DNA of 64,000 nt from the NCBI GenBank assembly GCA_902785695.1, contig CACZZQ010000003.1:43250-107249 (forward strand), given 5' to 3'. The position numbers and the translations under genes are program-made. The DNA is from an uncultured Prevotellaceae bacterium. Its GTDB lineage: Bacteria > Bacteroidota > Bacteroidia > Bacteroidales > Bacteroidaceae. Position 1 is the first letter of the stretch. Each line of letters opens with the position of its first letter. Below, in pieces: positions 17,956 to 26,146 of the stretch. The notes beneath the pieces were generated by a model, which did no database searches, was not told the DNA's origin, and saw nothing but the letters and a program-made list of their open reading frames with translations.

Positions 17956-19146
17956 TTAAGATATGGCATTCAAGAACGACTGGGCATAGACTTCTTTTGA
18001 ATACCTTTGTCTGTTCAAAAGAGCCTGTTGACGCATAGACATAAGCATATCTCTGTCATTATAGAATTTGATAATTTGATTGGCTAATTGGATAGTGAAA
18101 TCGGATTCTATTGACATTGACAACATGGTACCACACCCAGGACTTACGATTTCTGGTATACCGCCTTTCTTCGTAGTAATGAGGGGAAGCCCCATAGACA
18201 TCGCCTCCAAACAAGTCATTCCAAAGGGTTCGTCCCAAACGGATGGAAGTACAGCAACATCAGCCATCGCCAGCATAGAAGGCATCTTCTCATAAGGAAT
18301 GTATCCGGTAAAAAACAGTCGGTTGCCCAAGGGTTCTGCCTTCTTCTTAAGTATCTGGATAAAGTCGGTAGTGTAAGTATTGTTCCCATAAAAAGAACTA
18401 CCAAGAACCATGAGCTTGATCTTGGGATAATCGTTCAACAGTAGCATGGCTTCAATCAACTGTTTGATGCCTTTCTCAGGAATAATCCTACCTGAAAAGA
18501 CAAGCAGGAAATCGTCATCCGAAAGTCCGTAATCGCTACGTGAAGCACTGACAGTAATATTGAAGGGGGAGAATTTATTCAAGTCGATACCGTTATAGAT
18601 AGTAATGCATTTACTACTATTGGCATCAATGGTTTTGACACATTGTGATATGTAGTTAGAAACGGTTATGATGCGGTAGGTCGAATCGTAGATAAGCTTC
18701 CCGTTTGGCGTGTTGGCATTGAGCAGATCGTTGTGCAGATGCAGAACGATAGGAGTAGAAGGGAACTCATGTGACAGAAGTGGGATGTATCCAGGTCTGT
18801 TCTCCACGATAATAAAGTCAAAGGAAGACTTTTTCATCTGGGAAATAGTGCGATACAGATAATACTGGATAGTATCATGATAGTAGCTTCTTCCATGAAT
18901 CCATCTGTAGATGCGTTTGCCAATTTTTGCAAACAATGTGTTGGAGTTGATATAGCGATAGTGATTGGCAGAGGATTGTAGTGCTTGATATCTTTTAACC
19001 AGAGGATTGAAAATGCTGTATATGGTGATATCGTGCTGATGATGCTTGTCGTTGTAGTCCAGATAGAAGTCTATGAGGTTTTCAACAGCACCACCCTCAA
19101 CAGAAGGTACAGGGAGTATTCCTGATGTCAATACAGCGATTTTCAT
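17956..19146 (-). CDS. Family 4 glycosyltransferase
   Basis: The 396-residue protein has GT-B architecture. The acceptor-side motif is VEGGAVENLIDFYLDY, and the donor-side fold includes VFSGRIIPEKGIKQLIEA and the EX7E-type motif EPFGMTCLEAMSMGLP. It is a retaining glycosyltransferase acting in polysaccharide repeat-unit assembly. It directly follows the GT2 gene (stop and start abut at 19146/19147). Donor sugar is unknown. Confidence 0.9.
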   Translation of the reverse strand: MKIAVLTSGILPVPSVEGGAVENLIDFYLDYNDKHHQHDITIYSIFNPLVKRYQALQSSANHYRYINSNTLFAKIGKRIYRWIHGRSYYHDTIQYYLYRTISQMKKSSFDFIIVENRPGYIPLLSHEFPSTPIVLHLHNDLLNANTPNGKLIYDSTYRIITVSNYISQCVKTIDANSSKCITIYNGIDLNKFSPFNITVSASRSDYGLSDDDFLLVFSGRIIPEKGIKQLIEAMLLLNDYPKIKLMVLGSSFYGNNTYTTDFIQILKKKAEPLGNRLFFTGYIPYEKMPSMLAMADVAVLPSVWDEPFGMTCLEAMSMGLPLITTKKGGIPEIVSPGCGTMLSMSIESDFTIQLANQIIKFYNDRDMLMSMRQQALLNRQRYSKEVYAQSFLNAIS

Positions 19147-20337
19147 TTATTGTTTATGGGTTGTATGTATAAATTCCTTGTTTTGTGGGCGAATGTGTGC
19201 AAAATTCAGCATCATGCGCCATGTCAGTTTTGGAAGTACTCTCAAATTGTTCAGGATAGCTCTTGAGCGCATACGTGACGGAATGGCATTGTAGAGACTG
19301 AACACGAGTACGCATAAGAGCGCAGCCCACATAACAGTGGGGAAAGTGAAGCCGAATACGGCGAGTGAAAACAGAGTGAGTAAAGGTGTGAGGATCAAGA
19401 GAATGGAACGGGGAATGAGGGCCTGCTGTACGGTCTTGTCAATATAGTTGATGTTGCCTGTCATAACGGCTTTTGGCAGGTAGGGTAGCATACGTATGAG
19501 AGCCTGCACCTGACCAGTCATCCAACGAAGTCTCTGGCGTTGGAAATTATTGCTGTCGCTCACCTTTTCATCCTTCACCAGTATGTCTTCCGCATAATGG
19601 ATGTAGATGCCTTGCTTCATTAGCAGAGCTTCCAACTCGCGATCCTCTACTGCCGAGTCGAGCTTGTTGACATTAGATTTAAACCATTCGTAGTTAAAAC
19701 ACATGCCAGAGCCAATGAGTGCTGAAGACATACCTATGCGATTATGTCCGCGACGGAAGATGCTGTTGTTGATCTCCTCACTGAAACCATCGAGGGCAGA
19801 TATGTCGTTGTCGGCATTCTTGGCTGTACGGTGACACTGCACGGCCTGATACTTCACGGCTATGGGATTCAGCTGGTTAAGAAAGTCAGGCTGCACAATA
19901 TTATCGGCATCAAGTATGACAACAGATTGGTGTTGATGGTGGTGGAAAGGATTTGGTAACTGGCTTTGGGCTATTGCATATTGAAGGGCTTGGGCCTTGC
20001 TGCTTGTCTGAAACGAGGGTTGCAATAGTGTGATAGGTAGAGAGGAGAGGTAGTCGTTGGTTTCTGGCTTCATGTTGTCGGACACTACGACGAGTTGATA
20101 TAAATCTGTGGGATAGTCCTGATGCAGGAATGATTCTACAGTATTTATGATGACGGCATCTTCGTGATAGGCAGGGATGATAACCAGAAATCGTAATCTA
20201 TGGGACGAATCGTGTTCTGGTTGCTTGCGTGAAGGAATTAGGGAAGCCATCGAGAAGAAAAAGACATACATCGTCGATGCTGCTATGAAAAGCCACAGTA
20301 GCAGGTTGATGGTGAGTAATATGTATTGCCCGTTCAC
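19147..20337 (-). CDS. Membrane-anchored family 2 glycosyltransferase, DAD copy
   Basis: The 396-residue protein has an N-terminal membrane helix (about 8-33), a GT-A domain with FLVIIPAYHED, the metal-binding motif ILDADN and the processive-type motif QRQRLRW, and C-terminal membrane segments (about 300-345). It resembles hyaluronan/chitin-synthase-like GT2 enzymes. The gene before it in the operon is a paralogue, and the two overlap by 4 nt. This copy keeps all the expected catalytic residues. Confidence 0.87.
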   Translation of the reverse strand: MNGQYILLTINLLLWLFIAASTMYVFFFSMASLIPSRKQPEHDSSHRLRFLVIIPAYHEDAVIINTVESFLHQDYPTDLYQLVVVSDNMKPETNDYLSSLPITLLQPSFQTSSKAQALQYAIAQSQLPNPFHHHQHQSVVILDADNIVQPDFLNQLNPIAVKYQAVQCHRTAKNADNDISALDGFSEEINNSIFRRGHNRIGMSSALIGSGMCFNYEWFKSNVNKLDSAVEDRELEALLMKQGIYIHYAEDILVKDEKVSDSNNFQRQRLRWMTGQVQALIRMLPYLPKAVMTGNINYIDKTVQQALIPRSILLILTPLLTLFSLAVFGFTFPTVMWAALLCVLVFSLYNAIPSRMRSRAILNNLRVLPKLTWRMMLNFAHIRPQNKEFIHTTHKQ

Positions 20338-21542
20338 TTCTTTCTTTTAAGTTTAATTTTCTGGATGAAATGCGTAAAGGCATCGAGTCGGGTGCCTGTC
20401 TCGTCTTTACCCGCACGGAAAATATTATAGATAGCTCCAATCGTAATTATCGGAGCTCTCAAGAAGTCCTTGTCCCAGTTCTTTGTAACCAGATAGTCAG
20501 GAGCAGCCAATGCAAATGCAAACAATGCAATCGTAGCTAAGAGCCACCATTTGAGTGCCAATGTGAAATAGATGAAAGGCAAGATAATACTCATAATGGC
20601 GATGATGCCCATCATGATGCAGCGGGGGATAAGCATCCATTGAAGTATCTTGTCAACCATATCATACTGGCTGTTCATGAAAGCAAAGGGTAGGAAATGG
20701 AAATTGTTAAGCAGGTTGTGAAGCTGAATGTATGTCCAACGCCCACGCTGGTTGTTAAAGTCTTTAATTGTGCGTGTTTTCTCGTCATACACGTTAATAT
20801 CCTCAAAATAGTCAATATAGATGCTTTCGCGCAACAATAGTGACTCAAGTTCTTTGTCTTCTCCTACGTTAGAACGTATCTTCATTATATTACGCTTAAA
20901 CCAGGCGAAATCAAACACAGAACCAGAACTGTTGAGTGCTGCCGAAAGTCCTAAGGATAGGTGTCCGCGACGGAATATGGTGTTGTTGATTTCCTCGAAA
21001 ATAGCATCCAGACGGGCTGTTGGCGTGTCCAGATTGCGCGCCATCCTATGAGTTTGGATAGCTTTTGTACCTGCCGAATCGAAGGCATCGTTCACTTGTT
21101 CCAGAAACTCAGGAGTCACCAAATTACCCGCATCGAGCAGCACTACGGCATCGTAGATCTTGAACTGTGGGAGATTGAGAATGGCATATTGTAGGGCTTT
21201 TACCTTGGTGCTCTTCTCAAAATTTGGAGTCAGCAAGGTGATTGGTAGCTGTGCCAGTCGCATATTGATAATTTCGTTTTGGTGATTCGAAATGACCACA
21301 ATGTCGAAATTACGCTGTGTATAAGTCTGGCCTAAGATAGAGTTGACTGTTTCTATGATCTTAGCATCGCTATTATAAGAAGGTATCAATACTATAAAGC
21401 GGTATTGCTGCTTGGATTTCTTGATCTCTTTGGATGACTTGAAGATAGATGCAACGGAAAAAAGCAGAACATAGGCTACGGTCAGTCCTATGGGAACAAA
21501 CAGCAACCAGTCAATTATATAAAGTATCCACCAAAAATCCAT
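20334..21542 (-). CDS. Membrane-anchored family 2 glycosyltransferase, paralogue with altered DXD
   Basis: The 402-residue protein has the same layout as its downstream paralogue: N-terminal helix, GT-A domain (FIVLIPSYNSD), C-terminal membrane segments, and many shared motifs (EEINNTIFRRGH). The metal-binding site reads LLDAGN where the other copy has LDADN, so the second Asp is lost. The QXXRW motif is QRGRW. It may be inactive, or may act with its neighbour as a heteromer. It leads a sub-operon with its own promoter, with the -7 box 5 nt from the ATG. Confidence 0.85.
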   Translation of the reverse strand: MDFWWILYIIDWLLFVPIGLTVAYVLLFSVASIFKSSKEIKKSKQQYRFIVLIPSYNSDAKIIETVNSILGQTYTQRNFDIVVISNHQNEIINMRLAQLPITLLTPNFEKSTKVKALQYAILNLPQFKIYDAVVLLDAGNLVTPEFLEQVNDAFDSAGTKAIQTHRMARNLDTPTARLDAIFEEINNTIFRRGHLSLGLSAALNSSGSVFDFAWFKRNIMKIRSNVGEDKELESLLLRESIYIDYFEDINVYDEKTRTIKDFNNQRGRWTYIQLHNLLNNFHFLPFAFMNSQYDMVDKILQWMLIPRCIMMGIIAIMSIILPFIYFTLALKWWLLATIALFAFALAAPDYLVTKNWDKDFLRAPIITIGAIYNIFRAGKDETGTRLDAFTHFIQKIKLKRKK

Positions 21543-21547
21543 AGGTG

Positions 21548-21555
21548 CAAAGTTA
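21548..21555 (-). promoter_or_regulatory. -7 promoter box inside the polysaccharide locus
   Basis: Minus-strand TAACTTTG-CACCT-ATG. This suggests a second transcription start for the five distal genes, with little or no 5' leader. Confidence 0.6.
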
Positions 21556-21642
21556 TGAAAAAAGTTAGAAACTACGCAGGAAAGAAGTGGAAAAATTACT
21601 TGGTGAGCAAAAAAAATCAGCAGTGTTGAGAAGATACGTATA

Positions 21643-21780
21643 GAAAGTGGCTTACTTTTGAATCGAAAGTGGCTTACTTTTTTTCATAAGTGGCTTACTT
21701 TTTTTCGTAAGTGGCTTACTTTTGAATCGAAAGTGGCTTACTTTTTTTCAGTGGCTTACTATTCATCATGAATGACCCAC
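21643..21780. repeat. Tandem array of AAGTGGCTTACTTT units
   Basis: Units start at 21643, 21665, 21688, 21709, 21729 and 21751 (the last diverged), 20-23 nt each. Spacers alternate between TTGAATC and TTTTTCRT types. The array belongs to the same family as 946-1040, with CTT in place of CTC. It fills the gap between the acyltransferase stop and the promoter of the downstream glycosyltransferase. A diverged copy runs into the acyltransferase stop. Confidence 0.85.
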
Positions 21781-21781
21781 T

Positions 21782-22777
21782 TTATTCTTTCTTCTTCAGG
21801 AGAAGAATGGGAATACAGCAGATTAGTAAGGACAGAATAATAAAAGCCATGTTGATTATCAGCGCATTCCCGAGGAACGACAGGCAATCTATGATGATGA
21901 CATCGAAAAGCGAGAAAAAAACGAGTTGGCACAGGAATATCTCGTAAGAGCATTTTCCCATCCTTTTTATGAGGTTTACAAGTATATTTTGGCTGAAAAG
22001 GAACCGGAAGAGCAGCATCAGTATGACGAACATATAGAAGTAGCACATCCAGTGGGTCTCACCATACGCATTGTAAAAACAAGGACGGAAGTCAAGGCCG
22101 GTATAGGTAAAAATCAGAATGGTGGTCATACTGAGAATGGCGATTGACAGAGTCTTGAGGTTGATGAGAATGCCTTTCGTAGCCACAAGATAGCCTAAGA
22201 AGACAATAAAGATGTAGCGGAAGAACAAAAGCCTGTAGACAAATTCCGGAAGATGAATTGCTGAGCAGATAATCTCTAAAAGCTGAGAAACCAGGATGAA
22301 TAAGACGCACGACCATTTAACACCCACATAGTCTATCAGAGGCTTCAACAAGGGCAGCAGAAGTGCAAACTGCACATATATCCAAGGATAATAGCCGCCT
22401 GGACCTCCTGGTAGGATAGTCCAAATAATAGTTGAGACAGAAAATGTATGCGATATTAAATGCTGAATACTGATAGCAGTAATGATAAACAGTTCGGTGA
22501 ATAGGAATGGAAACAAGATGCGCTTCCATAGCTTTTTCCAGTTTGTGGGGTTGACATTCTGTCCGTGCTTATATGCGTGGAATACTTGAATGAGAAGAAA
22601 AATAGGCACCGCAGGTCGTCCCCAAAGGCAGAAGAGCGAGTTGCTCAGCCAGGCTTCTGGCATACAATGATTCAGGATAATGCATAATATGCATAACCCT
22701 TTCAGGTAGTCAAGAAACGGATCATAACCGGTCTTATTGAAACTAATGGCAGATGTGACATTATCTCTTTGCTGCAT
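21782..22777 (-). CDS. Acyltransferase family 3 membrane protein (first of two)
   Basis: The 331-residue protein has about ten membrane helices, starting with the family signature DYLKGLCILCIILNHCMPE, whose His (about residue 38) is the catalytic candidate. Proteins of this family O-acetylate or O-succinylate polysaccharides at the membrane. It overlaps the preceding acyltransferase gene by 17 nt. The two are distinct in sequence rather than recent duplicates, suggesting two different acyl modifications. Confidence 0.82.
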   Translation of the reverse strand: MQQRDNVTSAISFNKTGYDPFLDYLKGLCILCIILNHCMPEAWLSNSLFCLWGRPAVPIFLLIQVFHAYKHGQNVNPTNWKKLWKRILFPFLFTELFIITAISIQHLISHTFSVSTIIWTILPGGPGGYYPWIYVQFALLLPLLKPLIDYVGVKWSCVLFILVSQLLEIICSAIHLPEFVYRLLFFRYIFIVFLGYLVATKGILINLKTLSIAILSMTTILIFTYTGLDFRPCFYNAYGETHWMCYFYMFVILMLLFRFLFSQNILVNLIKRMGKCSYEIFLCQLVFFSLFDVIIIDCLSFLGNALIINMAFIILSLLICCIPILLLKKKE

Positions 22778-23759
22778 AATGTTTCAGGTGGTTAGTGATG
22801 CTATGAATCAATAGACCTGCTAAGACGCACAGTACTATTGCGGCAATAGTTATTAAATCATGCCAAGCTGTCGGAAATTGTAAGATGCCGGTTGTGGTGA
22901 GCGAAAACAGAATGGCTTGCACCAGATAAATTTCCAAACTGGCTTGCCCGATGCTTTTCAAAGGGCAGACCACTTTACCCAACATTTTTGTCAGTATACA
23001 GAACAGATACAGGAATACTGGTAGCAGGAAAAACAGCGAGTAGTATTTAAATTCGTAGATAACGTGATGACGGGGAAAGAATATGGGGAATATGACCATA
23101 CCTGCCAATGCGAGGAAGAGAAACATCGCAATGCCGGAAGAGGTCATGTTGTGCTTTAACTGCCTGGCGCAATACATACCGAAGATAAAGGCTGGAATGC
23201 GATAAACAAAAAAGAAGTGCTCGCGGTCAATGGATTGATACTCAGCTAAGAAATAGGAGCCGACAAGAATACTGACAGCAATGATGGCCAACGCCAGCCG
23301 ATAGCGGGAATCGACCATCTTCTTCATCAATGGAGCAGCTATGTAAAGCATTACAAGCGAGGGTACGTACCATTCGAAGAAGCATTTATCCTGAGTCCAG
23401 AAACCTATCGTCGAGAATCTGTAAAGATAATGAAATAAATCATCATGCAGGACAAAGAAGCTTGCAAAGATTCCTATGAAATAATAGACTGGAAAAAGGC
23501 GCAAGAAGCGTTTCTTATAGAAAGGCAACAAGGCGGCATCTTTGTCGAGGGAGTAGTAGATACCAAGTCCAGATACAAACAAGAATATTTCTACACCAGA
23601 GAAACCGTATTGTGAGATAAACCCCAAGGGCTTGATGATGTGGAATTGGAAATGGAGCATCATGATCCATATAATAGACCATCCCATTAGCTCTGACCGA
23701 TAGGTGGACAGGTATTCCAAACGGAATGTGAAAACCTTGGGAATCTGAATCATACTCAA
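22761..23759 (-). CDS. Acyltransferase family 3 membrane protein (second of two)
   Basis: The 332-residue multi-pass protein has the N-terminal signature SELMGWSIIWIMMLHFQFH and FFLFVSGLGIYYS-like second helix, followed by the Arg-rich loop FYKKRFLRLFPVYY. This is the usual acyltransferase 3 pattern. It lies within the polysaccharide operon, overlapping the upstream glycosyltransferase by 4 nt. Acetylation of the secreted polymer is the likely role. Confidence 0.82.
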   Translation of the reverse strand: MSMIQIPKVFTFRLEYLSTYRSELMGWSIIWIMMLHFQFHIIKPLGFISQYGFSGVEIFLFVSGLGIYYSLDKDAALLPFYKKRFLRLFPVYYFIGIFASFFVLHDDLFHYLYRFSTIGFWTQDKCFFEWYVPSLVMLYIAAPLMKKMVDSRYRLALAIIAVSILVGSYFLAEYQSIDREHFFFVYRIPAFIFGMYCARQLKHNMTSSGIAMFLFLALAGMVIFPIFFPRHHVIYEFKYYSLFFLLPVFLYLFCILTKMLGKVVCPLKSIGQASLEIYLVQAILFSLTTTGILQFPTAWHDLITIAAIVLCVLAGLLIHSITNHLKHYAAKR

Positions 23760-24637
23760 CTCATCTTTAGGAAATCTATGATTCCTCTCATCGTGGATCT
23801 GGCACTGTCGGTATGACAGAGCAATGTATGTTTGATAATATCACGCATCCCCACCAGTCCTATTAAATATAAATAGGTGAAGTAGCGTTGAGGTGCGTTG
23901 ATATTGCGCTTGGCGAAAAGCAGACGATTTCGCATGAGATAGTAGTTCTTAAGCGGACTGTTTTGACCGGTAGACTGACTCTCCTTATGATAAATGGTGC
24001 ATAGGGGCTCATACCAGATCGTGTAACCAGCACGCGTGAACATCATTGACCAGTCGAGCTCTTCATAATACAGGAAGAAGCATTCGGGCATCATGCCTGC
24101 CTTCTCAACAGCTTCGCGCTTCACCATCATTGCAGCACCGTGCGCATAAGGGGTGGGGTGGGCTGTGTCGTACTGTCCGCTATCTTCTTCACCACATCCG
24201 ATGGCATAATTGCGCAAAGTAACAGTAGTCAGAGGAGAATAGCCTGCAAATTGTATAGGGTTGGTTCCCCATGCGAACCTGATCTTAGGACATACCACGC
24301 CTATCTTCTCTGATGACTCAAGACGATGGGTAAGGGCATTTAAGTCTGCATCTGACTTGAGAATAGTATCATTGTTGATAAAAAACAGGAATTTGCCGTG
24401 TGAGGCTATGATGCCTAAATTGTTACCTCCGGCAAAGCCTAAGTTTTTGTTGCTCCTGACAACTATGATTTCTGGATATCTCGCTTCAAGAATCGAGGCT
24501 TCATCAGTTCTTGAGGCATTATCAACTACGACAATCTCTATATCGTCGCTTTTGGGAATGCTGTCAATCAGTTCACACGTATCGTTCAGCCCGTTGTAGT
24601 TGATGGTTATAATTGATATCCTACACTCTCTTTGCAC
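23756..24637 (-). CDS. Family 2 glycosyltransferase (rhamnosyltransferase-like)
   Basis: The 293-residue protein opens with SIITINYNG and has VVVDNAS, NKNLGFAGGNNLGI and FFINNDT. These motifs are typical of WbbL/RfbF-type GT2 enzymes. The C-terminal part has ELDWSMMFTRAGY, the usual ED-like motif region. It overlaps the polymerase gene by 17 nt. A dTDP-rhamnose donor is plausible because rfbC occurs at 34.4 kb, but this is inference. Confidence 0.87.
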   Translation of the reverse strand: MQRECRISIITINYNGLNDTCELIDSIPKSDDIEIVVVDNASRTDEASILEARYPEIIVVRSNKNLGFAGGNNLGIIASHGKFLFFINNDTILKSDADLNALTHRLESSEKIGVVCPKIRFAWGTNPIQFAGYSPLTTVTLRNYAIGCGEEDSGQYDTAHPTPYAHGAAMMVKREAVEKAGMMPECFFLYYEELDWSMMFTRAGYTIWYEPLCTIYHKESQSTGQNSPLKNYYLMRNRLLFAKRNINAPQRYFTYLYLIGLVGMRDIIKHTLLCHTDSARSTMRGIIDFLKMS

Positions 24638-26141
24638 GTTTCTTCTCCTCCTTCAGTCTTTTCTTCTCTTCCTGGATAGCAATGAGCTTGCTCTCGTGTT
24701 CAATCCATTCTTTTTCGTAGAGTGGCAAACCATATACAAGTGTCAGACCACCATAGAATAACAGGCAGTTAGGAAACTGCATAAGCACCTGATTAGCATA
24801 GCCGCCTAACTGTAGCGATACGAATGCGCAGCAAAGTCCCGCCCCAATGCCTCTAAGCGAGTTGCTCTTTATTTTGAACAACACAATCCAACTGGCACCA
24901 CAGAACATAATGAATGTAGTTATCAGAAATATCGTTATGCCGATTTTGCCTGTACGAATCCAGATAAAAACGTATTCAGAATCCGGTGGAATCGTTGCCA
25001 TTCTACGCCATTTGTTGTTGGCTGGAACATTATCCATTCCCATACCGATGCCAATGCCCCACGGAGCGTCTGCCAGATGTTTCTTCATAACCTTCTGGTT
25101 GTCTGCACGTGCACCCATCGACGCATCGTCTTTGTTGAATCCAGAACGCATACGACGTATTGAGGCATTGCCGTTACCAATAGTGGTGAAGGCTAACATG
25201 ACATACAAAAGAAAGAAAATGATACTTACAGGAACGGCAATCTTGATGGACTTAGACAAGAAGATATAGACACCGAAACCAGCAAAAAAGCAGAATGTGG
25301 CAGTACGTGTTCCTGACGGGAACATTGCCCATGCACACGCGAACCCCGTTATAAGGAAGATGTATTTGTATTTCTTGACTTTGCTGGTCAGTCCGAAAAT
25401 AATGAATGCAACAGCTGTACATGCCATGTTGACACCAAAGTTGGCTGCATCACTGAATGTCGAGAAATAACGGATAGTGGTACCGCCATTGATAACGTGC
25501 GTACTAAATCCTCTGCCATACAAGAATGCATTCTCTGCGGGGTTCAGTCCTATGTACTCTTGTTTATATACCCAGAATACTGAGAAGAGGGCAAGGCCTG
25601 CCCAGAGAAACAGATACCTTGTGAGTACCTTGGGATTGGTGACATAGAGACTGAAGACCAGAAAACAATACATGAGTTGAAAGGCCATCATACGTGCTCC
25701 TGTGTACCATGCTCCAAACTGTATTCCCAAATTGCACGAATCATTGAGTACCTCGAGCGTACAAAAAGAGCACCAGATAGTCAGTGCCAGGAGCATGAGA
25801 TTGAGTAAACGCTGCCCCTTGATATTGACATTAATAATGGCAAGTGCTAAAAGAAGAAGTTCCATTCCCTCGTTGTACATTGACATTGGCAGACCTGTAC
25901 TTGGAAAGTTTTTCCATTGCACCAGATAATTAATGCAGGTCATAGTCCAAAATACAAATAAGGGGGACTTTAACGTGATGATCGTCGCAATGACAAGAAC
26001 GGGAATCATGCATACGACAGCAAACATGGGAAATCCCGCATTTTTGAACATATATAGGGCTAAACCAAATAGGAGAAAGAGCAATAATGCTCTTCCTCCA
26101 CCTATGTTTGTAAGGCCGCTATTATATGCGTTAATCTTCAT
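24621..26141 (-). CDS. O-antigen polymerase/ligase-like membrane protein
   Basis: The 506-residue protein has about 12 membrane helices and a large periplasmic loop (about 335-400) containing GARADNQKVMKKHLADAPWGIGIGMG. The layout is that of Wzy polymerases and WaaL-type ligases. The C-terminal tail is a charged Lys/Glu/Arg helix. Given the flippase and chain-length genes beside it, polymerisation of repeat units is the likely job. Polymerase and ligase cannot be separated from sequence alone. Confidence 0.8.
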   Translation of the reverse strand: MKINAYNSGLTNIGGGRALLLFLLFGLALYMFKNAGFPMFAVVCMIPVLVIATIITLKSPLFVFWTMTCINYLVQWKNFPSTGLPMSMYNEGMELLLLALAIINVNIKGQRLLNLMLLALTIWCSFCTLEVLNDSCNLGIQFGAWYTGARMMAFQLMYCFLVFSLYVTNPKVLTRYLFLWAGLALFSVFWVYKQEYIGLNPAENAFLYGRGFSTHVINGGTTIRYFSTFSDAANFGVNMACTAVAFIIFGLTSKVKKYKYIFLITGFACAWAMFPSGTRTATFCFFAGFGVYIFLSKSIKIAVPVSIIFFLLYVMLAFTTIGNGNASIRRMRSGFNKDDASMGARADNQKVMKKHLADAPWGIGIGMGMDNVPANNKWRRMATIPPDSEYVFIWIRTGKIGITIFLITTFIMFCGASWIVLFKIKSNSLRGIGAGLCCAFVSLQLGGYANQVLMQFPNCLLFYGGLTLVYGLPLYEKEWIEHESKLIAIQEEKKRLKEEKKRAKRV

Positions 26142-26146
26142 AAGCC

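Noticed and set aside
21643-21780. Possible CRISPR array
   Set aside because: Units are contiguous 20-23 bp repeats with two recurring spacer types rather than unique spacers of 30 bp or more, and no cas gene is near.
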